Assembly (NCBI RefSeq): GCF_021155765.1
Contig: NC_060107.1
Span: 12,262,501 to 12,326,500 of the forward strand
Direction of reading: 5' to 3'
DNA from: Diprion similis
Lineage: Eukaryota > Arthropoda > Insecta > Hymenoptera > Diprionidae
DNA: 64,000 bases
The translations under genes and the position numbers were made by a program. Below are positions 38,894 to 51,117 of the stretch, one piece after another. Each line of letters starts with the position of its first letter. Within the stretch, counting starts at the first letter, position 1. Under the pieces are notes generated by a model, which was given only the letters and a program-made list of their open reading frames with translations, was not told the DNA's origin and searched no databases.

Positions 38894-41800
38894 ATGACAG
38901 AAAGTCTAGAACGCGTTAGCTTTCGGGCCAGAATTCTGATACTGTACGGAGTATTCAATTTTCTACCGCTCCAACAATGCAGTAATGTCAAACGTGAGTA
39001 CTCTGATCCAAAAAAAACTCAACTTATATTTCCCGGCTTCAATGGAAACAAGCTTAGAGTAATTTTTTACCACTCCAACGGCTGAAGTATTTCTCAACAT
39101 AAATTTTTTCAAATACAATGAAAGAAAATTCTGAAACTGAAGTATTTAATAAGAATCAAGTGCATGACAGTTTAAACTCCGTAGTAAGTTTCAAAAACTT
39201 TGATATTAACCATTTTGTTTCAACGACGGCAAGCCTTCGCGGTTTGTTTTATACTGCGATTTCAAATTTGTATTAATTCGTCCTTGTGGCGGGATATTTG
39301 ATCGTGATAATTTCGTTTTCTTCTTTGGTAACCCCCATGCGTACTGTTATGAGAGTCGTAGATATCACAATTTAGCTTTGATGATGGCCACTTTGCATGG
39401 TCGAGCAAAACGGTCTCTTGTCCTCCAGCCAGTTATCCGACCAGCGATTATCCATTCAAGTGTTCCAATCAGTATAGAGTTGTCTAACAAGGTATCTCTG
39501 TTCAAACACTAGGCAGAAATTGCCGTTCAAATCAAAGAATGAAGTGTGCATCAGTTATTGGATTCGAATATTAATAATTATAACTTTGTGATGACCGATG
39601 AGTAGTAATTTGAGTATTTACTTAATCGAGTTCTCATCACTTGAACTTACAATTAAACACCATTAGCAAGTAGCAAAGACGAAGTTGATAGTCGAACATA
39701 ATAAATTATGATATTTAACTGATCGCACGAAAAATCCTAACATGAAACAAGTGACGGTGACAGATGTGCCGGGAAAGCCAGTGTGGAACGAGACGTGGAC
39801 AGATCACTTGAGAAAAGACCTCCTGCTGAATTATGACAAGTTCGCAAGACCAGCTCAGCACTTCAACACAACGACAGTCACAATTGATATCACAATTCGT
39901 CATGTCACTATTGTAAGCTTGTTCTATCAAATAACAATACCCTTGGCTGAAATTCGGCCCTTCAAAATAGCCAATTGTTGACAAACCGTTGATTGCGTCT
40001 CATTACAGGAAGACCTGAAGTCAATGATGACTGTGTACGCTTGGGTAAAAATGGTATGTTTCGATCCGGATAGATTTTCCTTTCTCAAACAATGCATTTA
40101 CGGTTGTTCTAACTGGCTCGGCAATTTCAGTCCTGGACCGACGACAAGCTTAAATGGAATGCTTCGAACTACGGTGGTTTGACGCACCTTCATCTCGGAG
40201 ATCATGAAGTCTGGCAGCCGGATATTGTTCTCTATAACAGGTACATGCTGCTACTACGACAGGATTGAAAGCATTGACTGCAGTCAATTCATTCATAACA
40301 GCTACTCCGTTTGTTTTGCAGTGCGGCTGGCAGTGCAATTGACCATTACGGAAATACACACTGCATAGTGAGCGAGGATGGAACTGTGCTCTGGGTTCCT
40401 CCGTCGCAATTCATGGTCTTCTGCGACCTCGATTTGCGCTTTTGGCCATTCGATACTCAAGTTTGTTTTCTGAAACTCGGCTCTTGGACATTCGACGGTG
40501 AACAGGTCGACCTACAATTTTCAGAGGTCGAGAATCAGGTTGGTAAACAGAATAATGATGGTTTCTCGTTCTGATGAAACCCTTCTCCCATAGCCAGACC
40601 TTTTGACACGCAACTCCGAGTGGCTACTGAAAGGTTTGACCCGTGAACGTAACGTCGCCTACTATCCATGCTGCCCTGAAGCCTACATCGATGTAACTTA
40701 CAACCTCACCATGCAGAGACAATCCCCGAACTACGCGGCCATCGTAATGACTCCGGCGACTGGTAAGTTTGTTTTTACGGCATGTGCATTGAAAAGTCCA
40801 CTTTTTGTGGCAGTTTTCTTTCCATAAAGTGACGCTTTATAGGGCAGCGAACAAAGTTGCGGAATAAAGTCTTTATTCCGCAGTTTTGATACGCAGTTCG
40901 AAGTGCGCATCCCAAACTACCAAATAAAGTATCTTCGTCGAACAGATCGTGACATAACCTCACTCTTCGTTTTGCTTTTCAATGCCCATACCGTAAAAAA
41001 TATTGTATGTGGCATGCCCGTAAACCGTTTTTTGGCTCGGATAATTTCAGTACTCGCTTCCGGCTCGCCTTCAGCTCGTCCTGAAATCTTTATCCTTGCC
41101 AAAAAAACAGGTGGTTTACGGGCATGCCACATAAATAGCTATTGTTCACACCCTTTGCTTCAGTCATTGAGTCGTTCATTTTACAGCCATCGTGTTCCTG
41201 ACGTTGGTCATCTTTTGGTTGCCTCCTCAGTCAGAGGACAGAATCACGGTCGCGGCTTGCACAATGGTTCTGATATCCTTGTTCCTGATTTATTTCAACC
41301 AGAAGTTACCAGCGACTGCTCATGACACGCCTCTAATCTGTGAGTGTATTAATTCTGAAAGCAAAATCTTTAGGTACTTACAAAATTTCAACTCTTGTGA
41401 TTAACTTTCGAAGATTCGGATTGCACACTCAAAATTCCGAGTTCATTCTTGGGAACTGTGAAGACACTGTTTGAAGAATTGCACAGTAATATTATTTACG
41501 CTAATGATGGTAAATAGGAATAAGACATCCCAATCATGTGGTACAAATGAATTCATGCAAATTCTAATAACACAAGTTACAAGATGAGAACAGTTAAAAA
41601 AAATATTTTATAATTACAATGTTAAAAATAACTAAACTTTGGAGTTTTTCATCGGATATTAATAATTTGGGGCTTTTTTGTGCGCCATAGAGATCTCGAG
41701 AGATCGTCTCAAATTTTTTTTACAAACTGTTATCTCCAGAATTGGTAAAAATAGATTTATGTAAGTGCCGTACAACTAATGTTTGAAAAAAGTTATATTT

Positions 41801-43224
41801 CAGTGCTACGTGGGGGTGAATATGAACGAGCGGTGGTTACGATTGATTTAATAATACATCAGAAATGCTCCCAAGTAATACCGAATGAAAATTATAAAGG
41901 TGACCTACCCTGCAATAATCCAGTAAATGTTATAAATATAGTATATATAATATATGTGATTTCCTGAACTTCTTTCGGACAATTTATGGGGTCTCGCCAA
42001 CGAGAAGAATAAGACAAAAAAATTTGAGAAACGAATGAAAAAATATCAAATTTCAATAGTTTAAAACGTTCTGATTGTCAAATATTCTTTTGAATTATTG
42101 ATGTCTTAGCCTGTGTTATTCAAATTTGCTCAGCGTAATTTATATTACAAAATAGGGAAGTGATTTCATTCCTCTTTACTATCCCTGACGTAAATAACAT
42201 TCCCCTTTCCGCAACTTTTGGTTCTGACTATGGTTCGGCCCTCAACTTTGAGAACAAACCCTAAACATTTTGAGGTCAACACGGAAATGGGAGGGGGGGG
42301 GGGGGGTTGGAGAGCTGTCAACTCACCCCAAAGTTGAAAGTGAATTTCAGAGTCAATTCGCGTTTTTCGTAAGAAAATACTAACACCCGAAATTAGTATC
42401 TCAACCTGGGATGCAAGTTTACCAACCTTACCATTTCAAATTCCTCCACAGTGCATTTTTACAACTGTAGCCTGTACTTGGTTAGTATATCACTGATAAT
42501 CTCGGTGATGGTGATCAATATGTCCAAGAGGTCAAACTCAAGACGGCTGCCCTGGAGAGTAAAGCAGTTCCTAGTAGGTCAGCTGGGGAAAATTCTTTGG
42601 CTCGATGAGATGGTCCAATTGGTGAGCAAGATATGAAGAAGACTAGAGACCAGGAGACCGAACTCCTATTCGAACCCGCAGTTTGAAGTGAATGGCAGCC
42701 GCTTGGCGGTGCTGCTAAGCGTAGAATACTTGCGCAATCCGATACTGCGCATCTCCACATTCATCTGTTTCGAGGTGGGGGGGGGGGCTCGAATTATTTT
42801 GAATTATTTGATTGCGCAGTACCGCATTGCGCAAGTGTTGCGCGCTTAGCAGAGCTGCCAGATACAGACCTACCCCCACCACTAGACTTCGGTCTCCTGG
42901 TCTTCAGTTTTCTTGCAAGATATATTTACCGCATGCAAAATTCCCAGAATTAATAGGTAATTTATAACTTCAAAATAACAGGTTAAAGTACAGAGAGCGA
43001 ATGCTGGCGAGGAGATGCGAGAAGGCAACGTCACCGATGCGAATCAGTCGATTTCCGGAACACTCGGCACTTCTAGTCTCAACGATGGCGACCGGCAGAA
43101 TATCCTCACTCCACCAAAATCCACTCAACTTGAGTGGACTCTGGCTGCCATGGTACTCGATCGAATTGCCTTTTTGTTCTACTGCTTTGTCTTCGTTATT
43201 CTCGCAATACGCTGCTCGGTCTGA
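38894..43224 (+). CDS. Nicotinic acetylcholine receptor subunit, divergent alpha type
   Basis: Pentameric ligand-gated cation channel subunit at the neuronal membrane. Exons: 38894-38993, 39764-39912, 40009-40053, 40131-40240, 40322-40538, 40594-40762, 41187-41339, 42452-42621, 42982-43224; phases agree, giving 451 aa. The first exon encodes a signal peptide (ILILYGVFNFLPLQQC). The Cys-loop cysteines are C169 and C183 (CDLDLRFWPFDTQVC, 13 residues between). Loop C has YYPCCPEAY with vicinal C233-C234, the mark of an alpha subunit. Four membrane segments follow: M1 about 254-275, M2 about 281-302 (DRITVAACTMVLISLFLIYF), M3 about 316-338, M4 near the end (FLFYCFVFVILAIRC). The M3-M4 loop is short (about 85 aa). 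The usual GEK before M2 is replaced by SED, and M2 is diverged, as in the insect-specific divergent subunits. AATAAA is at 43259-43264. Confidence 0.9.
41006..41133. mobile_element. Small foldback element in receptor intron 6
   Basis: Inverted arms tatgtggcatgcccgtaaac (from 41006) and its complement gtttacgggcatgccacata (ending 41133) flank about 75 bp. The similarity continues inward (ttttttggc against its complement). The size and arms suggest a MITE-like insertion, or a stable RNA hairpin in the pre-mRNA. Confidence 0.7.
42291..42307. repeat. G homopolymer run in receptor intron 7
   Basis: A run of more than a dozen G within gggagggg and so on. A similar G run lies near 42776-42787 in intron 8. 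Simple sequence only. Confidence 0.8.
42647..42905. mobile_element. Foldback element with arms of about 100 bp in receptor intron 8
   Basis: The left arm holds agagaccaggagaccgaa, ctgctaagcg, acttgcgcaatccgatactg and cgca. The right arm, read in reverse complement, holds agaccaggagaccgaag, ctgctaagcg, acttgcgcaatgcggtactg and cgca in the same order. The arms cover roughly 42647-42745 and 42805-42905, separated by a short loop with a G run. A foldback MITE is likely; no transposase is present. Confidence 0.75.
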
Positions 43225-43264
43225 GAAAAAATCTCGTTTTACAAAAACAAGAAAAGAAAATAAA

Positions 43265-44392
43265 TATATATAAACTTTAATAATAATAATAATAACGTGT
43301 TGGTCGTTCCACTTCTTTTCCTTCGTTTTCTTCTTATTATTGGAGAAATTTATTCACAGGAATAGTCATAACTGATTATTATTGTATATGAGTGTATAGA
43401 TTATCTGTTATAATATAAATGTTCCTTCTGGTTTATTATGGCTTTTCAGAAAATGCTTTACGACTACTAGAAAATAGATTATACATTATAAAAAATATTT
43501 TTACATCATGCTACATTAAGCAAAGTTAAAAGCTATACAGAGTATAATTAATTCAATAAAATTTATTTTGTTATTGATTGGTTTTTTGATGTGTTTTTTT
43601 CCCCCTCTAATATCGCACAGCTGCTAAAAATACGGTACAACGTTAAAAAGCGTATAAATGGCTAGATAAAATTATAAACAGATGATTAAATGAAATGAAG
43701 ATGTAATGTGAAAATTAGGATCTTCGCAATTGAGAAGAAAAATCTTATTGGGTGTATAGAAGAACAAATATAGATCCCAATTTTCATCTCATTTGTCTTT
43801 TTTGTTCGTTATACTATTATTCTATTTTTTTCTCTTTTTTTTTTTTTTTTCTTTTTTTGGTATGTAAAAATGAGCAATCAAATCTGCAGTATTGAAATAA
43901 ACAATTCACCGACAGCTATTCGCAGAATATAGAAGAGAAAAAATATAATACATAAAAAAATACTCCACCCAATTATGGAGATTAGAAACTTGTATCAACT
44001 TGACATGAATTAAAAAACGAGAAAAAAAAATAGAATAATAATCTACTCTTTGAATAGTCGGTGAAATATTATACTTCAATCTTGTGTATTGTTGATTCGT
44101 TTCGTTTAAATTCGCTTTTTCATTAATATTTTCGGTTTTGAGTTTCTTCTTATAATCAAGCAATTCTGAGTTGCACATGATGGAATGAATTCGAGCATTT
44201 TGCACGGAGCAAAATCTGTTTAAACCAGCCCGTCGAAGGTACGTGAATATGAATCTATATGTACATAAATACGCAGAGTCAAAATGCCGGATGGCTGAAA
44301 ATTTTGACTTATGGACTTGCCCTCTTAATAGTTACAGATAAAGCTTCTTTGGCGAAAGGAATATTTAGGTCTTATCTACGATGCGACAGACT
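43265..44392. other. Spacer between convergent receptor and galectin genes
   Basis: AT-rich with a long T run (about 43828-43850). It should hold the 3' UTR of the minus-strand galectin gene; I could not choose its poly(A) signal. No other gene. Confidence 0.45.
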
Positions 44393-47300
44393 CTAGGGTG
44401 TGTGCGTGACGTAGAGTTCGTATATGACAACGTCACCGCAGATCTTGATGGTGTCGATACTCTCGAGGGAAACTCTATGTCTGAATTCGCCGATCATTTT
44501 GCTCCCCAACCATATAGTATAAGCTTCGTACTCGCACGCCAAGCTGTATAAAAAATCGTACAAGAAATCAGCTGCGAAGAGACTGAAAACAACTTACAGA
44601 TTGATAATTCGAAACAGAATTCTTACGTTAATACGAATTCTCGACCTGGTCCCCAAGACAGAACGCCTTCGTGTCGTTCTTCGTGTTCCCAGCTACCGTT
44701 TTTCCAACAATTCATAACAACGCACGGCTCCGCGCTACCGAAGAGAAACCGAGGGTTCAAGTGCAGCCCGATTTCCGGATGAGGATATATCGTTCGCCCT
44801 TTTTGCAAATTGAGGTAAAATCTGTCGGGAAATAAGAAGATGAGTGATTAATCTGGCTGATTCTGACGCCCCAGCCTATGAATTTTTCGCTCAGATGCGT
44901 TTCAAGCTCAGAAAACATTATTGAATTAAACGATGGCTTTTTTCCATGTTTTATTCAACTGACTTAAAAACTACTGACCCGATCAAATTCCAAATCTTAA
45001 TAGTTCTATATTGAGAAGAGCCGTGTTGATTGGGACCAAAATCATTGAAATTAAGTAACTCAATTTTCCATATTTGGAGGGATTACAATAACTTCTCATA
45101 CAGAAGAGTGGAAGTTAGGAAATACGAAATACACTAAATATTAGATCTTGAGTCTGACTTACGAGTGAGGAAGCAGCTTCAGTCGCCCTTTGACGGATAT
45201 ACGAGTCCCGACTGTGATGCCTTCCGGAATGGAAACGGTGACTGGAATATCCTGAAGATCATGACACACGAGAATTAGCTCGTTTGTGACTTCATTAAAG
45301 CGCTCAATATGATCGGCTCACCAAGTTGTTATTCAACGGTTTGTCGGTAAAAAGTTCGAGGTTGTGTTTCGGCGGGTAAAGTTCTGAGTCTGGGTATTCT
45401 TTGAAGGTCGTCACCCTGGTTCTTACATCTTCGACGTCCCCCTGAACCTGAAGTACGGTCACAGCAGCTAAGGGGATTCGGTATGCGAATGAGCAAAAGT
45501 GCTCACCGTCGATGGCTATCTGCGAAAATACAGGCGAATAGCAATAAGACGTTGAAGAGAGTTTTCGGTTCATTTAACGCATAATCAAGCCTCGGAAAAC
45601 CTCATGCAGACTGTCATGTTTCCATTATGTCACATCGAATTGATTAATGCCAGAAAGGGGTAAGGAACAAAGTTTTTAAAATTAAATATGTGATGGCGTC
45701 GGCCGACATTTTGGTTTCCATCCAAATATGTCACGTAAGAAAAAAATTTGTACCTGGTATTCGTTCGGAGTGCAAAATATCATTAGATGAAAGTAAGTAT
45801 CTCGGTGAAACAGAAATCCGCTCCGGCCGGAAGACGAACATCTTTCTTCTTCCTGCCATTGATTTCGCAGCTTTGAATTCCTGACTACGTAGCCCCTCTG
45901 CAGCCGTGGATTGAAATGTAGAGCCACATTATCCGCAGATGAATTGCACGATAGATTCACCGAAAATCTATCACCAGAAAAAATACTGATATTAACTTCA
46001 ACGTAGCTTTTCGGTCTCTATACGATTTCAGTTTATCCACTTTGCTTTACCATAAATGGAAAAAAAAATTTCACGAGGAGCTGGTATTTTGAGCCGGGCC
46101 ATTGCATCTGCCTATCAGATTTATATTGTTGCAGCTATCTTACGTTTTGATTTTTCAGTTGTTTAATAAATTCATAGGAGCGAGCGTAGAAGTGATTGAG
46201 TGGCGTCGCAACATTCTATGAAAATGATACAGCGAAAATGAATAATCTCCGAAACGATGCTGCGTAGCAGATTGTTTCTTCGAGGTTCGATAATTTATGA
46301 ATAAACGAAGTGCTGAAAATAATCGAAATGTAGAAAAATTTACTTTTTCACGTGTACGTGTCACTTATTTTTCAAACTCAATGATGATAGCCCAATTCTA
46401 TATTCAATGCTGAACACGGATATCCAAAAATGATTGATTTTCATGCAATAATCACACCGTGAAAGAAGAACCTGTAATTTATAATAATTGATTCACGATC
46501 TTATAGAATTCACGAGTCTCGGAGGCTCGCATGACAGTTTTACCGACGGATTTAGTGTATTTGATTGACGTGTACTCTGACTACATACGAAAGTAATTTT
46601 TCCTTGATTTCGATGATTTTTGTGATTTCGTTAAATCCTATTACACATGAATCATCGAATCCAAAAGAAGCAACCCGCTACGCAGCATCGTTTCGGAGAT
46701 ATATTCATTTTCCGTCAAACTGGAACTTCCTGAAGGGATAGAAATCCCCAAGAGAAAAGCGTTGCTTCTAACAATATACCTCCTAATGACGGAGATTCCC
46801 AATAACGGACGCGCACTCTGACGGGGATGCATTTTTCCACGAAAAAACTTCATAAGATACTCTCGTAAATTTCGACGTTAACGCATATATCTTCAAATAT
46901 CGAACTCCACATATCTCAAACGAGGAAAAGGTCTCAACAGCCCCACTCTATACATAATTCTAAACAAAAATACTCCAACACATTTTCATTCGAAGCAGAA
47001 ATAAAGAAATGGCACGGATTCTACGAAATGGTAAAAGTAAATTCGCAGAATTCATGCCACTTCTTTATTTTTGCGTTGAATGAAATTGCAATTGAAATTG
47101 GAGTGTTTGGGTTCAGAATTATGTAAAGAATGGGGCTGTTAAGCCTTTTCGGCGATTGAGGTCGAACGTGACACGTTTGCAAAATTTTCAGCTTGTTCAG
47201 GGTTTTCTGAACTCTTGGCTGTTGATGGGTCGTCGCGCACGTTGGGGTTTGCTACATATGTATATAAATACAGCACATGTGTGCAATAAAAAATGAGCCA

Positions 47301-50248
47301 TTTTCTGCATAACGGAAACTTCTCAATAGCGGACAAGATTTCCGGTCCCGAAGGTGTCCGCTATTGGGAAGTTTCATTGTATAACCAATTCCAGAACTCA
47401 ATATAGGTACACATATGTAGATTCATAAATGGGTTTGATTCAATGAGTGTCTTAGGATAGTCTAGAATATGGTGAGCCAAATAATCACACTGAATCAATA
47501 CAATCCATCAAAGTCTAAGGTGCAGTGGTAGTTACTCGTTGCGAATTTGCAATAAGGCGTTCGAAAATTTTAAACCGACTACTCACCTAATCGCATTGAA
47601 GGGTATGTATCCAGTGATGATTACGGCTGTGCCAGGACTCAAACGAATTTCCTGTCCAGGAGACGAGGGAGACTGAAGCATCGAAACAATGTAATGAAAC
47701 TGAGTTACAAAATGGTGGATGCAATGATGCGAAGAATTGAAAAAAAATGATATCATATTAGGAACACATGAGCCGGTTTGATCCACTCCGAATAATCCCG
47801 CAATATTACGAAAACATTGTAGCAACGTGATTCTGCAAAGGTTCAAACAGTTTCAAATATTCTGCAGTCTGGAAAAATTCCTGAAAAATTTGGATGTCTT
47901 CTTTTTTATGTATACTTGCTATACCGATGAAAAAATTGCAGCTAATTGAAATATTTTTGCAACGTGGCAGCTCCGATTACGATACATAAAATTACATTTT
48001 AGCAATATGGTTTCTGTATGCATAGATTATCCCGAGTGGCAGCAACCGGGTCTCGGGATGATTCATAAGGATTGGTAAGGATCCGTACATAAAGGAGAGT
48101 CAAGGTGGAAATCACGCCCGCGGTCATTGACCTCGGGCCCGTTTAACGAAACTATTCGCATCCGAGCGTAGGGGTGCATTTCTGGATCAGTTTTTTGGAG
48201 CTGTGCGCTCCGCCAGGTCATCCTCGATAGTTTTTCGTACACTCCACGACGGATCCGCAGTGTTTCTGAAAAGCATTGATTCGCATGTTTTCTCTTCTCG
48301 AATGCAGTACAATTTTTCAATGATATTCAATATCCGACTAGGCTATCGAGTTCCGAACTCAGAAGTTAGCAGAGAAGCCTTTTTGTTCACGAAGTGTATT
48401 ATATGTCGTAGGAAAGTAGTGACTTTTATTGATCTAGGAATAGAGTTGCGTGCGTCGCACCTACGACATCGTCAATTTAACACGTATACAATAAGAATAA
48501 CAGTATTCTCTCGTATAAGGTGAGACCATATGCGCCCACTATTGGCCAACTGAAATGATCATCAACACTGTATTTCAGTGACGTTAACCGACAAGTGGAC
48601 ATGTAAAATTGCTTTATGTTGTGCGCTGCGTTTTTTTCCAAACAGTAGAATTATTATTGAGACCTAAAGCCAGGGACACTTACAAATTCTCAAACACCGG
48701 TGATTCTAACTTTTAATTAGAGTATGTAAATTTCAATTATATCCACATGTTTTGCAAATTGCACAAGTGCTAATGCCACGATGAATAAGGGGCGGATAGC
48801 GATGTGATAAAAATAGCCTTTCTGTCTGCGACAAATTCAAACACTGCAGACGGATAATGTGAATACAGAGTACACTTACAGAAATTCATGTACATCTGAG
48901 GATCATCGGGAAAATTCAATTGGAGAAAATTCAATCATTTTTCAAAATCTTCTACGAGCTAGCAGAACTTGACAATTTTATGCACATCGTATTCAATCGG
49001 TTGCTTCGGATTTTGACTGCAATATTGTTTTATCGAAAGACATTCGACGCGCGATTATACCGACGTTCGTTATTACAAAACTACACCAGGGCCGTACATA
49101 TCGAGGAATTACCCCGACAAAAATTAGAATTCAACGCTAGTCTTAAACCATGTACAAAACACTAGTTATCTTCAATTTGTCACGATAAACTATAATATCT
49201 AGAATTTTATTATAAAAAGATATGTCACGTGTGATTGGATATGCGCATCGTATAACACCACTCTTTGATTTGTAAACAATTGATTTGGGAGCGAGACGAC
49301 CCATGATTCATGCTTCTAATTTTGTACCTTCAACGAACACACTTTCTCAATCAAAAACGGTATAGCATAAATTGAAACAAATTAATGATAACCACATCTT
49401 AAAGCGTCAGGATAATTTGATAACATTTACATATAGGTGACCTGACCTGGTGTTAATCATACTCTAAAGCGTCATCATAAGTCGAATAGCATTTCAACCC
49501 GAGCAATGGTCAAGCTTCTCAATAACAAAATAAAACTGACAAGGAGACCGTAGGGTAGTCGGATCTCAGAATATCTCCATACTTATCGTGGAGGAAGGTT
49601 ACCTCTTGACTATTAATCGCAAAAAGCCATTGGGCTAGATAGCAAAGAATACCCGAGAAAAAAAAAAAAAAAAAATGACTTAGAATAAGATTTTTTTTTC
49701 AATTTCAAGTCGAAAACATTGTACCAAAAGACAGAAAAAAGATGCTATCTATGTTTCGGCTCCCAATATTATTATTTAGAGGTACCTCATGGCGATTTTC
49801 TAGTTCCCATACCCGAGATGGAGATATTATGAGACACGATTACCCTACGATCTCCTTGTGAGTATTATATATGAATACATTCGACCATTTTTTACTTGCC
49901 GAGTGTCACGAAAGGTGTTCGAACGAGTTTTGCAAACAGTTGAAGAAGATTGAGAATGTGTTGTGACACTTTCACGAACTTACCCGAGGTTGCTCGACCC
50001 GAACCGATCGTTCGGTGATCAATTTTCGTGGATAAATCCCAGGAAAACAGCATTCGAACCAGCGGCACATCGTGTAAATACTGGCAAGTTGCTGCTAAAT
50101 AACAGAGACGCGTTGATCGGTGTAATTTACTTACTAGCGTGACGGTATCTCTGTCGAACAGCTCGAACCTCTCAAAGGCCTTCGCCTTTCCCAGTCGGAC
50201 GTTAAAGCATTCTACATATGACGGCAGCATCGCCGATTTGCACGACAT
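44393..50248 (-). CDS. Tandem-repeat galectin, two carbohydrate-recognition domains
   Basis: Galectins bind beta-galactosides; insect forms are linked to immunity and development. Minus-strand exons: 50248-50135, 47672-47587, 45967-45754, 45519-45322, 45251-45163, 44821-44627, 44543-44393; phases agree, giving 348 aa, usual for two-domain galectins. No signal peptide, as expected for the family. CRD1: H84-N86-R88 (HFNPR), V95, N97, W104, E107, R109 (WQEEER), then GEHFCSFAYRIPL. CRD2: H254-N256-R258 (HLNPR), VVMN, W278, E281, R283 (WEHEER), then EFRHRVSLESIDTIKICGDV. All canonical sugar contacts are present in both domains. Both domains have a phase-2 intron just before F-x-x-N-L, showing domain duplication. 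The first exon (38 codons, ending DRDTVTL) is assigned from open frame, donor and phase only and is less certain. Confidence 0.88.
46772..47383. mobile_element. Pogo/Tigger-like non-autonomous element in a galectin intron
   Basis: The right end reads gtccgctattgggaagtttc then attg, followed by TA, matching the pogo/Tigger terminal motif CA(A/G)TGAAAC-CCCAATA-CGGACAC in reverse. Just inside is a second copy in opposite orientation (ggaaacttctcaatagcgga, from 47321), so the last 60 bp form a hairpin. The left end (from 46772) is a weaker copy: caatatacctcctaatgacg, gagattcccaataacggacg. No transposase is present. The left boundary is approximate. Confidence 0.55.
47800..47960. repeat. Dispersed 43-50 bp repeat fragment in a galectin intron
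   Basis: Holds cgaaaacattgtagcaacgt, gattctgcaaaggttc and ttgcaacgtggcagct, members of the same dispersed family as at 33690-34060. Confidence 0.5.
48000..50134. other. Intron 1 of the galectin gene, nothing further recognised
   Basis: AT-rich intronic DNA with a poly-A run near 49660. Small open frames here lack splice-consistent context. Confidence 0.45.
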
Positions 50249-50939
50249 AATTACTTCGTAGAAAACACCCACGTCGCCCCGCCACCTCAACACAATGTCA
50301 ACACTGATATTGCCGATATGTTCTGCGGCTGCGTTTGTGCTGCAGTATATTTATTAGTCCAGACTAATCGTGAGCAAGCGGCGCACCATTGAGCATACAA
50401 ATTGTTAGTGCCATGCAAAGGCTGACCATTCGAATTATGCTTGGAAATCGAAGGAACTCTGCTAACGATAAGGCGAATGTTGCACGCTGGATGACTTGTC
50501 ACGAAGTGAGAATAGAACTCTGTAATTCGCACGATCGAAACTCGCGGCGATTGAACGATTCTCACTTCTAGCATGGCTGCATATTGGTTCAACGGCTGAC
50601 AATGAGACGTTCGTAAACAGAGTTTTCCGAACTTCAGAACCACACTCTCAGTGAACTTGGGAGGGATTATTATGCTTTTACTATCGATATGTAGTTGAGG
50701 GGTTATACCAACGATTCAACATTTGTTTAGGTTGGAAAGGTGTGCTCTCGAATCTCGATCGCGTATAAATAGTTTTACACTGATTCTGCTTTTACCTTAC
50801 AACCGTACGGACTGATATCGAGATTAGGTTATACACGAGCGAAGCTGCGTAGTGTACCAAATTTCTTATCTCAAATATCAGACTCAAGCTTATTTTTCCT
50901 ACTGAAAATTATTCCATGATAAATTACATAACTTCTATA

Positions 50940-51117
50940 TTATCATGTAATTTAACATGTGAATACGACTTAATACATAACAAAACACGTAATAAATCAG
51001 AAAAGCATATAGATTTTAATAGGCAGAATACATAAGAAATTCTATGACAAATCATAAGTTTCGGTATGTGATTTGTTATGTATTAGATCGTATTCACATG
51101 TTGAATTGCATGATAAA
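50940..51117. mobile_element. Inverted-repeat (MITE-like) element, arms about 53 bp
   Basis: The left arm from 50940 reads ttatcatgtaatttaacatg, tgaatacgacttaatacata, acaaaacac. The right arm (51063-51117), in reverse complement, reads ttatcatgcaattcaacatg, tgaatacgatctaatacata, acaaatcac. About 90 percent identity between arms, with some 70 bp between them. It lies between the galectin and glycogen phosphorylase genes. Confidence 0.7.

Noticed and set aside
39742-39981. Apparent ATG-started frame at the second receptor exon
   Set aside because: The phase from the signal-peptide exon requires the acceptor at 39763/39764, so this ATG lies in the intron.
42291-42787. G runs as a G-quadruplex control element
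   Set aside because: Two isolated homopolymer runs inside introns; nothing beyond simple sequence supports function.
48063-48320. Minus-strand frame considered as the first galectin exon
   Set aside because: No galectin similarity and no donor in the right phase; the exon at 50248-50135 fits better.
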